Shown here: piece after piece, positions 18,239-27,262 of the stretch | Position numbering within the stretch: the first letter of the stretch is position 1 | Layout: the number at the start of each line of letters is the position of its first letter | Origin: Anabaena sp. FACHB-1237 | Lineage (GTDB): Bacteria > Cyanobacteriota > Cyanobacteriia > Cyanobacteriales > Nostocaceae | Length of the DNA: 64,000 nucleotides | Assembly: GCF_014696225.1 (NCBI RefSeq) | Contig: NZ_JACJPV010000007.1 | Span: 90,780-154,779, forward strand | Direction: 5' to 3' | Made by a program: the position numbers and the translations under genes | Notes under the pieces: generated by a model | Seen by the model: the letters and a program-made list of their open reading frames with translations, nothing else | Told to the model about the DNA's origin: nothing | Databases searched by the model: none

Positions 18239-20044
18239 TTAAATTAAAGGTTCTAACTTACCCGTACGCCGATTATACTGATAACCTTTCAAAGTTAAAC
18301 TGGGATGGGGAAGGACACAATATTTTTTAGCATCAATCACAATTGATACTACATTCTCTCCAGAAGTACAGGAGACATCAGTTAATTCCCAACTTTTAAT
18401 TAGCTCTATATTTGGGTCACTGGAAGAACTAGAAGTAGGTTTTGGCTGTGGTTGTGGTAGAGAACTAGAAGTAGGTTTTGGCTGTGGTTGTGGTAGAGAA
18501 CTAGAAGTAGGTTTTGGCTGTGGTTGTGGTAGAGAACTAGAAGTAGGTTTTGGCTGTGGTTGTGCTTCAGAAGAAGATTTTTTAATATAACGTCTTGCAA
18601 ATATTTCTGAGGCTTTTTGGTAATCTGAAAGTGCGTTTTGATAGTTACCGGTTAAAGTATAAGCTATAGCACGATTAATATAAGCATTAAAATCATCAGG
18701 ATCAATAATAATACCTAGAGTTGACACTCTTATGGCTGCTGGATAGTCTTTTAAATTATTAAATACATCAGCCTGGATAGTGTATCCATAGCTATTGCGA
18801 GGATCAAGACGAATAGCTTGCTTAGAAGATTCCAAGGCCGCTTGATACTTTCCTAGCTTAATGTAAGCCATACCTTGATGGGCATAAGCAGCAGCATAAT
18901 TGGGATTAAGACGAATTGCCCGATTAAAATCCTCAAGGGCTGCTTGATCATTTTGTAAGAATATCTGACTCCAACCCCGGTTGAGGTAGGCATCTAAGTA
19001 ATTAGGATCAAGAACAATAACTTGGTTAAAATCCGTAAGGGCTTCTTGATGTTTGCTTACCCAGGTGTATGAATATCCCCTTTTGAAGTATGCTTCTATA
19101 TATTTAGGATCAAGTTTAATTGCTTGGGTGAAATCTTCTGCCGCTTGCCGATAATTATATTGATCTAGTTCAGTAACACCCCTAGCATAAAAGTCTCTGG
19201 CGGATTGAGGATTGTTTAAATTATTAGCCGGTTTATCCGTAGGAGTACTATCTTTATTAATTGGGATGTTATTAATAATTGGCTCATTTGTAGCTAAAAA
19301 AGTATTAATAGGAATCCCCGCATTAAATCCCGTTTTCTGTGTCACCACTGCTCCGGTTTCTGTTTTATTCTTAGCTGAAGTATCAGCTAACCCGTGAATT
19401 GCCACAACCCTCCCAGCAATATCAAACACCGGACCGCCACTATTACCAGTTATAGTTCTGGCATCATAAATCAAACCATAGCCATTAATAGCATTACTAG
19501 CGCGAGAAACAACCAGACCGGTGGTGAAGGCAAAGTCTCTAGCAGATCCAACTTTACCAAACACTGCTGGAAAACCGCCCACAAAAACATCAGCACCCTC
19601 TACCATTTGGTCAGAGTTTCCTAAAGTAGCAATGGGATAATCTTCTGTAGCCACAAAAGTAGCTAAAGCTAAATCTGCATCATTTTTAGTTTTCTGTAAT
19701 ACCTTAACATCTTTAACAGGGTAATCTTTGCCCGTGTTTGTGCGTATAGAATAAGTAGTATCTGTTGCACAAGTAACTTTTCCTGCCCGTCCTAAGTCAT
19801 CACATACCACATGATTAGCAGTGAGAACAGTATAAACATTACCTTGTTTAGCAATAATTACACCTGAACCTCCAGGGGTAAGATCACCCTCTGCATTAAT
19901 TTGAACAGAGGTATTTTTAGCAATTTGAGCAATCTTTTGGGTACTAACAGTATCAGCAGCAGATATTGGTAAAGAAATTACAATATTTGCGATTACTGCC
20001 GTAGTTAACACGGTATAATGTACCCTGGTAAAATATAAATTCAT
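18239..20044 (-). CDS. Exported trypsin-like serine protease with TPR repeats
   Basis: A signal peptide covers about residues 1-30. An S1 protease domain follows with an apparently complete triad: H78 in TANHVV, D124 in NDADLALA, and S202 in TGNSGGPVF. Residues about 285-490 contain five to six TPR units (for example YRQAAEDFTQAIKLDP). A Pro/Gln/Ser linker then carries a 12-residue unit (QPQPKPTSSSLP) four times. The last 55 residues form a small domain with WEL, two cysteines and YCVLPHP, shared with the beta-helix protein at 22745. It lies 29 bp after the next protease gene and is probably cotranscribed. The target is unknown. Confidence 0.85.
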   Translation of the reverse strand: MNLYFTRVHYTVLTTAVIANIVISLPISAADTVSTQKIAQIAKNTSVQINAEGDLTPGGSGVIIAKQGNVYTVLTANHVVCDDLGRAGKVTCATDTTYSIRTNTGKDYPVKDVKVLQKTKNDADLALATFVATEDYPIATLGNSDQMVEGADVFVGGFPAVFGKVGSARDFAFTTGLVVSRASNAINGYGLIYDARTITGNSGGPVFDIAGRVVAIHGLADTSAKNKTETGAVVTQKTGFNAGIPINTFLATNEPIINNIPINKDSTPTDKPANNLNNPQSARDFYARGVTELDQYNYRQAAEDFTQAIKLDPKYIEAYFKRGYSYTWVSKHQEALTDFNQVIVLDPNYLDAYLNRGWSQIFLQNDQAALEDFNRAIRLNPNYAAAYAHQGMAYIKLGKYQAALESSKQAIRLDPRNSYGYTIQADVFNNLKDYPAAIRVSTLGIIIDPDDFNAYINRAIAYTLTGNYQNALSDYQKASEIFARRYIKKSSSEAQPQPKPTSSSLPQPQPKPTSSSLPQPQPKPTSSSLPQPQPKPTSSSSSDPNIELIKSWELTDVSCTSGENVVSIVIDAKKYCVLPHPSLTLKGYQYNRRTGKLEPLI

Positions 20045-20073
20045 ACTCTGAGTTTTCTTGTAACTACTGGTAG

Positions 20074-20907
20074 CTAAGTTTTATCTTGGTTGACCATTTC
20101 TTGTTCTTTGAGAAAATCAAGAACACTGTCAATAGGAATAGCCCAGCTGAGAGATTCCATTTGCAAATAATCTTCTTTTTTTGGTGTAGTACCATCAGTA
20201 AAGGTAAAAGCATCAATACCTTGAAAAGGATATTTTAATAGACCATTGATACCAATTAGTTCCCCCTGCTGATTTAAGGCAGGACCTCCACTCATGCCTT
20301 GAAAAACATCATTAGTGCTACCTAGTTGATAACCACCAGGTAGAGTTTTGGCAAGATGCATTTTAATAGTTCCACTTTTGAGTTGAAACGCTTTAACTCC
20401 CCAATGGCGAGTTTCTTCCATTTTAGTGATATTCTGGCCATTAAAGACAAAATGCCAAGCCGGAAAGCCAGAGGCATATACTGTTTCACCCTCAGAAATA
20501 ACTTTTGACTTTGGCAATGCTACCACTTGATAATCCTCTGGACTAGTAAATTTCACCAGGGCTAAGTCCAAGTTTTTCGCATTAACGCTATTAACTTGCT
20601 CTGCTGGGTAAATGTTACCATCAGCAGTCAAAATTTCATAACCATCTTCAGGACTATCAGCAACTACGTGATTATTTGTTAATACTGTATAAGTTTGCCC
20701 TTCATGTTTAATAACTACCCCTGAGCCAGAACCAAATTTAGTGAAAATTCTGACAGTTACTTGATTGGCAATTGCGGCTGCGGTAATATCAAAATTTGTA
20801 GAAGACGTAGCACCCAAAACTACTGGGTGAGAATGGCCATACAACTGAATCACAGAAAAAGTTGTAATAAATATTAAAAACAATCTGCGAGCTATAGGAT
20901 AAAACAT
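20074..20907 (-). CDS. Exported trypsin-like serine protease
   Basis: The 277-residue product has an N-terminal hydrophobic signal (about 5-24) and one S1/HtrA-like protease domain. The triad is H80 in TNNHVV, D114 in NLDLALV, and S206 in GMSGGPAL. It lacks TPRs and PDZ domains. It is related in its protease part to the following gene (both have TVLT-NHVV and SGFPA/GGFPA), which suggests an old tandem duplication. The 29-bp gap to the TPR protease argues for one operon. A 104-bp family A element lies upstream at 21058. Confidence 0.85.
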   Translation of the reverse strand: MFYPIARRLFLIFITTFSVIQLYGHSHPVVLGATSSTNFDITAAAIANQVTVRIFTKFGSGSGVVIKHEGQTYTVLTNNHVVADSPEDGYEILTADGNIYPAEQVNSVNAKNLDLALVKFTSPEDYQVVALPKSKVISEGETVYASGFPAWHFVFNGQNITKMEETRHWGVKAFQLKSGTIKMHLAKTLPGGYQLGSTNDVFQGMSGGPALNQQGELIGINGLLKYPFQGIDAFTFTDGTTPKKEDYLQMESLSWAIPIDSVLDFLKEQEMVNQDKT

Positions 20908-21057
20908 GATTTCTAGGGAAAAAATAGGGATTAAATCATGCCTACAAATTATAACGACTTATATATTAGCAATTAGGGAAGAAATCAAAACTTCATTTCT
21001 TCCTTAATTACTAATTAAACTAATTAACCAATGATCTTTTTCCCGGATTAACTCATA

Positions 21058-21161
21058 CAGCACATTCTATCTACATGAGGTAGACTATGAACACAGCAAG
21101 ATGCCTGTGTTACAAGGGTTTTATCATTAACATCTGTACCTCATAATAACGGAAACTGCTC
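21058..21161 (+). repeat. Family A MITE-like element, full copy
   Basis: A 104-bp unit flanked by TA on both sides. The ends CAGCACATTCTATCTACATG and (reverse) AGCAGTTTCCGTTATTATG are imperfect inverted repeats of about 26 bp. Other copies are at 2614, 34543 (opposite orientation) and 35752. TA flanks suggest an IS630/Tc1-mariner-type origin. Confidence 0.75.
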
Positions 21162-21197
21162 TATTCAGTTGCAATTTGAGTTAATAAGAGTTAATAA

Positions 21198-21866
21198 TTA
21201 CAAACCACGTGAGTCATCCCGCCTATTAGTTTTGCTTGCAGGTTGCTGGGTAGAGAGAACACGGTTGCTTTTGAGCACATCTTGCAACTTGATCTGCATA
21301 CGACCTTCTGTTTCACGGACTACGCCGCCACTAGAACCTTCACGACTAATCCGCATGATTTGGGCTAAAATCTCGTCAGCCTTCCTAGCGTTTTCTGGTT
21401 TCAATGTAAACAGAGTATTGTCTTTATTACAACCTGTGTCATTGGCAGCAGCTACACAAATGACAGCACTCTTGTTGACTCGACCAGTCATCAACACAAC
21501 ATCTTTCAGACTACCACCACTTTTAGTTACAGCCTGATTGAACTTAGGTGTCACAGCTTGGCAACGATTTTGGGCAGTATATTTATCACCGAAATACTTA
21601 GAGCTATCGGAAGTCCAGATAATTACGGGAATTGGATCTCCACCGGGTCGCTGACCTATGGTAGCTACATTACCATTACCCTGGGATACACAGCTAAATT
21701 TAGTTCCTGTATAGACTTCCTCAGAGGGATCTACATTTGAATTATTAGTACTAGTATCCACCGTATTATCTACGGGTGGCAGAGCCCGAACTGTAGAACC
21801 CAAACCAACAATGCTAGATAAGGCTAAGGTAGCAAGTACAATGGCTGTTTTCAGTTGATATTTCAT
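21198..21866 (-). CDS. COP23-domain exported protein, copy 1
   Basis: COP23 was described in a unicellular nitrogen-fixing cyanobacterium as a circadian-oscillating, membrane-associated protein; its function is unknown. The 222-residue product has a signal peptide (about 1-28). The domain follows, from FSCVSQGNGNVATIGQRPGG through PIPVIIWTSDSSKYFG and GGSLKDVVLMTGRVN to ISREGSSGGVVRETEGR. Four cysteines are conserved with the next gene, probably as disulfides in the periplasm. The copy is clearly paralogous to the neighbour at 21979. Confidence 0.85.
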   Translation of the reverse strand: MKYQLKTAIVLATLALSSIVGLGSTVRALPPVDNTVDTSTNNSNVDPSEEVYTGTKFSCVSQGNGNVATIGQRPGGDPIPVIIWTSDSSKYFGDKYTAQNRCQAVTPKFNQAVTKSGGSLKDVVLMTGRVNKSAVICVAAANDTGCNKDNTLFTLKPENARKADEILAQIMRISREGSSGGVVRETEGRMQIKLQDVLKSNRVLSTQQPASKTNRRDDSRGL

Positions 21867-21978
21867 AACACGCTCCTGTGCAATTTGTAATTTAATTAAT
21901 TGCCATAAGTTTAGCTTTGTATTCTAACTGCTGAATTAATCTAGCATGGGTAATACTTTCCAAACATCCTCTTAGTCA

Positions 21979-22614
21979 TTATAAACCACGAGTAGCAGGT
22001 TGAATTCTAGCAGCACGTTTACCTTTTACTAGTAAAGAACTCAATTTGACCTGGAAACGACTCCCGGTTTCCCGAATTACCCCAGCGCTAGAACCTTCAC
22101 GACTGATTTGAGCTATTTGGGCAAGAACTTGGTATGGTCTCTGGGCATTTTTCGGGTTTAAAGTGAATAGAGTATTACCACCATCACAACCAGTATCTTC
22201 TACAGAAAGTACGCAAATGACAGTTTTAGATCCTACTTTACCGCTGGTCAACACAACATCTTTGAGGCTACCACCACTATCAGTTACAGCCTGATTAAAT
22301 CTTTCTGTCACGATTTGGCAACGGCTGTTAGGACTAATGTTCTGACCAAAATATTTGGAACTGTCTGAAGTCCAGATGATTACGGGAATAGGTTGTCCTC
22401 CGGGTCGCTGACCTACGGTGGCTACGTTACCATTTTCATCAGGTACACAGGTGAATTGAGTTCCTGTATAATATTCCTCGGACGGATCTACTTCTGACGC
22501 AGCACTACTATTATCTGTTATTACTGGATCTGCCTGAACCACAGATCCCAAAGTAAAGGTGCTGGATAAGGCTAAAGTAGCAATTACAATCGCTGTTTTC
22601 AATTGATTTTTCAT
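21979..22614 (-). CDS. COP23-domain exported protein, copy 2
   Basis: The 211-residue product has the same layout as the preceding gene: a signal peptide nearly identical to copy 1 (AIVIATLALSST), then FTCVPDENGNVATVGQRPGG, PIPVIIWTSDSSKYFG, DVVLTSGKV and ISREGSSAGVIRETGSR. The two copies are similar along their whole length, with the tails and the acidic linker diverged, so this is a tandem duplication. A sequence box shared with the DUF1565-type gene lies about 80 bp upstream of the ATG (22693-22730). Confidence 0.85.
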   Translation of the reverse strand: MKNQLKTAIVIATLALSSTFTLGSVVQADPVITDNSSAASEVDPSEEYYTGTQFTCVPDENGNVATVGQRPGGQPIPVIIWTSDSSKYFGQNISPNSRCQIVTERFNQAVTDSGGSLKDVVLTSGKVGSKTVICVLSVEDTGCDGGNTLFTLNPKNAQRPYQVLAQIAQISREGSSAGVIRETGSRFQVKLSSLLVKGKRAARIQPATRGL

Positions 22615-22692
22615 AAGACCTCATACCTAATAAATGTCAAAAACAATGGGTGTAAGACTAAAACTTTAACTTTTTTGAACTAGCCATAATAT

Positions 22693-22730
22693 TTGACTCT
22701 ATCTGACTAGATTTTTATGATTTAAACCTA
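22693..22730 (-). promoter_or_regulatory. Shared upstream box, copy 1
   Basis: On the minus strand the box reads GGTTTAAAT, a spacer, then TCTAGTCAGATAGAGTCAAA, with two AGTCA half-sites 10 bp apart. It lies about 80 bp before the copy 2 COP23 start. Similar boxes are at 24043 and 27908. Its regulatory role is inferred from position and conservation. Confidence 0.45.
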
Positions 22731-22744
22731 CATACCAATTTGTA

Positions 22745-23941
22745 CTATAAACCTCCTCTTCCTTGTATTCCAGTGGTTCTAGGAGAAACTTGCACGGCTT
22801 TGAGACTGCGAGTAGCCGGATTATATCGGTAGATGTCAGCTGTTAAATCAGGATGGGGAGTAATACAGTAATTTTTACCACTCATGATGATGGTCACTGG
22901 TTTTGGATTAGAGTTACACGCTACAGGTTCTAGTTCCCATTGTCTTAGTAGCTTTATGTTATCAGCATCAGATGGTAAACTAGCGATCGCTGAAGGATCC
23001 GCTGTTTCCGTGTTTATGCCATCAAACATTGTGTTATTCTTCGTCGCATTCTGTAAGTTGTAACGGCCATTATTAGCAATGACATTTTCACCTGGGTTAT
23101 TACTATTGCCCAAGTCAGGTAAAGCTTCATGAATGAGAACAACTCCATCCCGTTTGTTATTCTGAATTGTATTTTTACGCAGTACAGGTTTAGCGGATTC
23201 GGAGATTATTATACCATATTTGTTTTGGATGATTTGGTTTTCCTTGAGGGTGGGTGTGGAAGTATGGCCAATGGCTAAACCAAAGCCATTATTTTGAAAT
23301 AAATTATTACTAATTTCCCCCTGGCTTGTTTTCGTTATAGAAATACCATTAGCAGAATTTTTCAGAAATTGGTTATTTTCAATACGAGGAATCCCAGCAC
23401 CTGTAACAAAAACTCCTTCTCTAGCATTACTGATAAAGCTACTATTTCTAATGATGGGGTTTGTAGATTCTACCCATATACCTGTACCTCTTTCATTGGT
23501 GTTGGTGACGGTTACACCTTCGATCGTGGTATCCTGATTTGCTAGGATAGTAATATTCTGTTTAGCAAAAACGCTACTGATATAATCACCACCACCGGAA
23601 ATAACTACTCTTTCACCTCTGTTGGACTTATCACCCCGTAATGTTACGCCGGGTTTGAGTAATATCGGGAATGATTCGTTGCTATAATTACCAGGAGCCA
23701 ACTGAATGACAGTACCGGGTTTGGCTTGACTCAAGGCAGAAGTAATGGTTTTATAGGGTTTTGCTGATGTTCCAGCTTGATCAGAATTTGTACCACTAAC
23801 AGGGTCAACATAAATCACTGGTGCAACTGGAACTTGTGCAACTGGAACTTGTGCTGTTAGGGGAAATGTTACACCCAATAAACCAGATACAGCTAAGGTT
23901 GTCACTAAAAAACAGGTTCGTTGATGAGATTTATTACTCAT
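22745..23941 (-). CDS. Exported beta-helix (DUF1565/pectate-lyase-like) protein
   Basis: The 398-residue product has a signal peptide (about 1-31). A DUF1565-like start follows (YVDPVSGTNSDQAGTSAKPY then KTITSALSQAKPGTVIQLAPG), then a right-handed parallel beta-helix with repeating N-F/G-I-S/T-N motifs (about residues 120-300). The last 60 residues form a small domain with WELEPVACNS and YCITPHPDLT, shared with the TPR protease at 18239. No catalytic lyase residues are evident; glycan binding or surface display is possible. A shared upstream box lies about 100 bp before the ATG. Confidence 0.83.
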   Translation of the reverse strand: MSNKSHQRTCFLVTTLAVSGLLGVTFPLTAQVPVAQVPVAPVIYVDPVSGTNSDQAGTSAKPYKTITSALSQAKPGTVIQLAPGNYSNESFPILLKPGVTLRGDKSNRGERVVISGGGDYISSVFAKQNITILANQDTTIEGVTVTNTNERGTGIWVESTNPIIRNSSFISNAREGVFVTGAGIPRIENNQFLKNSANGISITKTSQGEISNNLFQNNGFGLAIGHTSTPTLKENQIIQNKYGIIISESAKPVLRKNTIQNNKRDGVVLIHEALPDLGNSNNPGENVIANNGRYNLQNATKNNTMFDGINTETADPSAIASLPSDADNIKLLRQWELEPVACNSNPKPVTIIMSGKNYCITPHPDLTADIYRYNPATRSLKAVQVSPRTTGIQGRGGL

Positions 23942-24388
23942 GAATTACTCCTTGATTTGAGGAATATGTGTTCAATATACTACAAAAGTAGATGTAAATA
24001 CTAGGAATTTTACTAAACTTAATATATATCTTACTTATATATTTGAATCTATCTGACTAGATTTTTTTATTTAAACCTAATAATTAATGGTTATCTAATC
24101 TAAGTCTTGAGATTTCTGCACTTGCGTTTATAATAGCAAATTTGCCCAACAAACCCTCGTCTATGTTGCGTTTCGTTCTTTAACTTTGTGTTTAATTTGT
24201 GTTTAATAAATTTATTGAATTTATAGTGACTCAAAGTAAGCACTTGTCGAACTGATTTAGACCTAATTATCCGATATAAAAAAGCTAATTAATGCTAACA
24301 AAAGTTCGCCTTTTCTTCCTACTTTATCCTAGAAGTGTGGGCAATATTTAGTCCAGAGGCTAACACGGTTAATTTAACCGCAGTTCGA
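23942..24388. other. Spacer upstream of the beta-helix gene
   Basis: The 447-bp stretch holds the shared box at 24043-24078 near the start of the minus-strand gene. Otherwise it is AT-rich sequence without a supported ORF, up to the tnpB fossil. Confidence 0.4.
24043..24078 (-). promoter_or_regulatory. Shared upstream box, copy 2
   Basis: The minus strand carries GGTTTAAAT, a T/A spacer of about 10 bp, and TCTAGTCAGATAGATTCAAA, located about 100 bp upstream of the beta-helix gene start. The second half-site is degenerate (ATTCA instead of AGTCA). Confidence 0.45.
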
Positions 24389-24792
24389 CTAGCTCACTGA
24401 CCACTTCTTTTTTTTTAAATTTGTTGCCGCGTTTAAATCTCTGCCGCACTCAAAACCGCATTTACCACATTTAAATACTCTTTGTGATAGTGGTAATTGA
24501 GATTTTTTCTCTCCACAATCAGAGCAAGTTTTACTACTAGGATAAAATCGATCCACAACTACTAACTTACTGCCATATAGTTGTGTTTTATATTCTAACT
24601 AAGCTGTTGTGCCTTTAACTTGAATAATTAATACAAGCAAGATGCTTGTGCTACTGTAACTTCAGGTTTTTTAATTATACAGTGAGTGCTGCACATTAGC
24701 TTACCTTCTGAATTGATCAAATCCCATATCCGCAATAGCTTCAGCTAACTTACTATTTGCTAACATTATAGATACATTCAAATGTTCTATCC
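24389..24792 (-). pseudogene. tnpB: IS605-type tnpB fossil, split by a family B element
   Basis: The minus strand encodes the C-terminal half of TnpB in two pieces. The first is IEHLNVSIMLANSKLAEAI and on to GFDQFRR (24705-24792). After a 104-bp family B element the frame resumes as LEYKTQLYGSKLVVVDRFYP, followed by the zinc-ribbon cysteines (TCSDCG, FKCGKCGF), then RDLNAATNLKKK and a stop at 24389. TnpB is the RNA-guided nuclease of IS200/IS605 elements; the N-terminal RuvC-I part is missing, so this is not functional. No tnpA is adjacent. Confidence 0.8.
24600..24703 (+). repeat. Family B MITE-like element inside tnpB fossil
   Basis: A 104-bp unit from TAAGCTGTTGTGC to GCACATTAGCTTA, with imperfect 13-bp terminal inverted repeats, a central CAAGCAAGATGCTTG palindrome and TA at both borders. 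Its position within a once continuous TnpB reading frame shows that it inserted there. Confidence 0.8.
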
Positions 24793-24996
24793 TTTCAGTT
24801 ACCGTTAATTAACCCTAGCTGGCAACTTGGGTTAATAACCCAGGTTGCTAGTGATAAATAACGGGGTAAGATTAATCAGAATCTGCTTTTTAGGGATTTA
24901 GGCTAATGTTAATTAACTGATTTTTGTCAACAAATGTATAGCTTTGTCTATAAAATTGTCAACTTAGGACTAGCTCCAACACTTGAGGGCAGTAAG

Positions 24997-26127
24997 TTAT
25001 TTAATCGCAGTTCTCAATTGTTTGAGGATACTACCAATACCCCGGAAGCCAGTGTTATTAGAGAGATTCTTCACAGCTTGCGGTTCGCTTTTTAGGATAA
25101 CGGCGTTGTAAGCAACAATAGCATCATTCAGCTTGTTGATATTGACACTTAGCCCAGCACCACCTTGAGCAAGGGTAGAAACTGGTTTAAATGCTTTGGT
25201 GCTTGCTACTAGCTGTCCTGATGTTGCTATGGCTACAGGCTGATTTGGTAAGGAAGCACTGGTAGAACCAAACAAACCACTCAGGGATGAGACTAGTGCT
25301 GTTGCTAGTTGCGGTGAAATACCAGCAGCAGTGAAGCTGCTTGTTAAGGCAACCGCAGCCTGTTGTGCCCCAGCACCACCTGTCAATAGCGTACCAACAT
25401 CAGCAGCAGTCGTACCGCCTGTTGTACCGCCTGTTGTACCACCTGTTGTATCACCTGTAGCACCACCTGTTGTACCACCTGTTGTATCACCTGTAGCACC
25501 ACCTGTAGCACCACCTGTTGTACCGTCTGTAGCACCACCTGTTGTACCACCTGTTGTACCACCTGTCGTACCACCTGTTGTACCACCTGCAATTATATTG
25601 TTAATATTCTGGGCAATAGCAGCAGCTATCTGATTCACACTAACTTGAATTCCTGGGGCAACGGAGATCACAATAGTGTTTCCCGTTCCACCTTCTGTCA
25701 CAATGACGCTAGATGACGTTGTTTCTACGGACGCTGCTGTAACTGCAACTGTTGGATTTGTATCACCAGTAGCTGTAGTAGCCGCTGACGTACTACCTGT
25801 GGTGGAAACACCAGATGTAACAGCGGCTGAAACACCAGGTATTATAGGAATGATTACAGAAATTCCTGTTGTTGTTGCTGCTGCTGTTGTGACGGCTGGT
25901 GTTGTTTCCCCTCCTGTGGTTGTTGTGGTGGTTGTGGTGGTTGTTGGTGTTATTGCTGCCGGGGGTGCGGAAAAAATGGTAGTTGTTGTACCACTGGTTG
26001 GAGCACCACTGTCAGTACCGGCTGTACCTACACTTGGTGTACTTTGGGCTAGACTTGGTAATTGCCAAGCAAGGGACATGAGGGGAGTGATACTGAGGGC
26101 AAAAATGAGATTTTTGATTTTCAACAT
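24997..26127 (-). CDS. Low-complexity exported protein with GGTT repeats
   Basis: The 376-residue product has a signal peptide (about 1-27, cleaved after SLAQS or near it) and a Thr/Ala/Val-rich region. A Gly/Thr tract follows (about 178-238) built from a 12-bp DNA unit that encodes GGTT, GGAT or GDTT. The C-terminal 130 residues are more ordinary and predicted helical (LNDAIVAYNAVILKSEPQA). I do not recognise the family. It follows the barrel-like gene at 26177 by about 50 bp and is likely cotranscribed, so a cell-surface role is plausible. Confidence 0.65.
   Translation of the reverse strand: MLKIKNLIFALSITPLMSLAWQLPSLAQSTPSVGTAGTDSGAPTSGTTTTIFSAPPAAITPTTTTTTTTTTGGETTPAVTTAAATTTGISVIIPIIPGVSAAVTSGVSTTGSTSAATTATGDTNPTVAVTAASVETTSSSVIVTEGGTGNTIVISVAPGIQVSVNQIAAAIAQNINNIIAGGTTGGTTGGTTGGTTGGATDGTTGGATGGATGDTTGGTTGGATGDTTGGTTGGTTGGTTAADVGTLLTGGAGAQQAAVALTSSFTAAGISPQLATALVSSLSGLFGSTSASLPNQPVAIATSGQLVASTKAFKPVSTLAQGGAGLSVNINKLNDAIVAYNAVILKSEPQAVKNLSNNTGFRGIGSILKQLRTAIK
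25390..25594. repeat. 12-bp coding minisatellite
   Basis: About seventeen tandem 12-bp units of the GTACCACCTGTT type (plus strand), with variants GTATCACCTGTA and GCACCACCTGTA. They lie in frame in the exported-protein gene, so copy-number change would add or remove four-residue blocks. Confidence 0.8.
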
Positions 26128-26176
26128 GATGATCCTTTAAATTCTGAATCTCTAACTAAATCTCTAAATGAAATGT

Positions 26177-27262
26177 TTATTTAGGTAAGAAATTGAAACC
26201 ATAACCTACACTCAGGGACAACACTGTGCCGCCCGCGCTGTTGTCTGTGAGGTCTGATCCTGTGGCTGTAATTGTCAAGGGTAGAGTAGGTATGGGAACA
26301 ATGGAAGCCCCAATGTTCAAACCAACTCCACTCCAACCTAGACCTACACCAACTTGGGGATGAACTTGCACACCGACTCCAGCAAATACACCTGTGCTGG
26401 CATTACCTTGGCGGAAGTCCCCTCCTCCAGCCCCGGCTGAAAAGGAGATAGGCATTTTGTTCACGGGGTCATTAGGCTTTAACAGGGAGTAGGTCGTAAC
26501 AACTCCATAGAGACTGGAAGGTCTAATACCTTCGTTACCGTACTGGGCAAAGGTTTTCCAGCCAGCGGCTACACCAATTTGATTGGTTCCCTTAGCATAG
26601 ACAATGCGGTGAGCTTTGATATCAAAAGTACCATTAGCACCAAAGTTTTTGATACTACCATTGTTGAAGCCAAATTCCAGACCAATTAGTTTCTGGGAGT
26701 CTCCTAAACCAAAACCGGCACTAATACTCCCATCCAGTCCGGTATCTCTGGCACCGAAAAAAGCTGCTGATGTTCCTAAAAATGCGTCACCCATGTTAGC
26801 CCCAAAGCCACTGGGTGCAGCAAAACTGAGCCCGGGTGGATAGGTTTGCTTAGGTGACACTGGTTTGATCTTAATTAAGGGTTCAATTAGTAACTCTTGG
26901 CGAATTTTGTTAAGATCAGCAGGATTACCGTCTCCAGTTTGTGCAGTTAGCTGTGGTTGTTTTTGCTCAGGAACAGGTGCTACTGTTTTTTCTAGTTTTT
27001 CTAATTCTGTGGACGGGAGTACCTGTTTGCTATCGGTTGCATAAGTGGCTTTTGCAGTTTTATCTATGCTTAATTCACTGTTGTTGTTCTGGTTTTCAGT
27101 TGTTATGTCATCTGCGGCGAATGCAGAATTAATTGACATGGCTGTAGCAAGTAATAAGCACGGCAGTGTCAGCAGCAACCTCCAGCAGATGCCATAGGTC
27201 AAATTACTTGGTGGTATAATACTATTATTTTTATTATAATTATAATGCGTTTTGCTGTTCAA
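26177..27262 (-). CDS. Probable exported outer-membrane barrel protein
   Basis: The 361-residue product has a signal peptide with a long N-region (core about 28-48, ending AFAAD) and a charged linker with Pro/Gln. The C-terminal 220 residues consist of short Gly/Ser/aromatic strands (GSISAGFGLGD, IGLEFGFNNG, GVGLGWSGVGLNIGA) and end SLSVGYGFNFLPK, a typical aromatic last strand of an outer-membrane beta-barrel. I do not know the family. The gene lies about 50 bp upstream of the low-complexity exported protein, probably in one transcript. Confidence 0.65.
   Translation of the reverse strand: MNSKTHYNYNKNNSIIPPSNLTYGICWRLLLTLPCLLLATAMSINSAFAADDITTENQNNNSELSIDKTAKATYATDSKQVLPSTELEKLEKTVAPVPEQKQPQLTAQTGDGNPADLNKIRQELLIEPLIKIKPVSPKQTYPPGLSFAAPSGFGANMGDAFLGTSAAFFGARDTGLDGSISAGFGLGDSQKLIGLEFGFNNGSIKNFGANGTFDIKAHRIVYAKGTNQIGVAAGWKTFAQYGNEGIRPSSLYGVVTTYSLLKPNDPVNKMPISFSAGAGGGDFRQGNASTGVFAGVGVQVHPQVGVGLGWSGVGLNIGASIVPIPTLPLTITATGSDLTDNSAGGTVLSLSVGYGFNFLPK

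Noticed and set aside
25331..26140. Long Val/Pro-rich plus-strand frames opposite the low-complexity gene
   Set aside because: They are antisense shadows of the 12-bp repeat and Thr-rich codons; the minus frame has a signal peptide and a sensible C-terminus.
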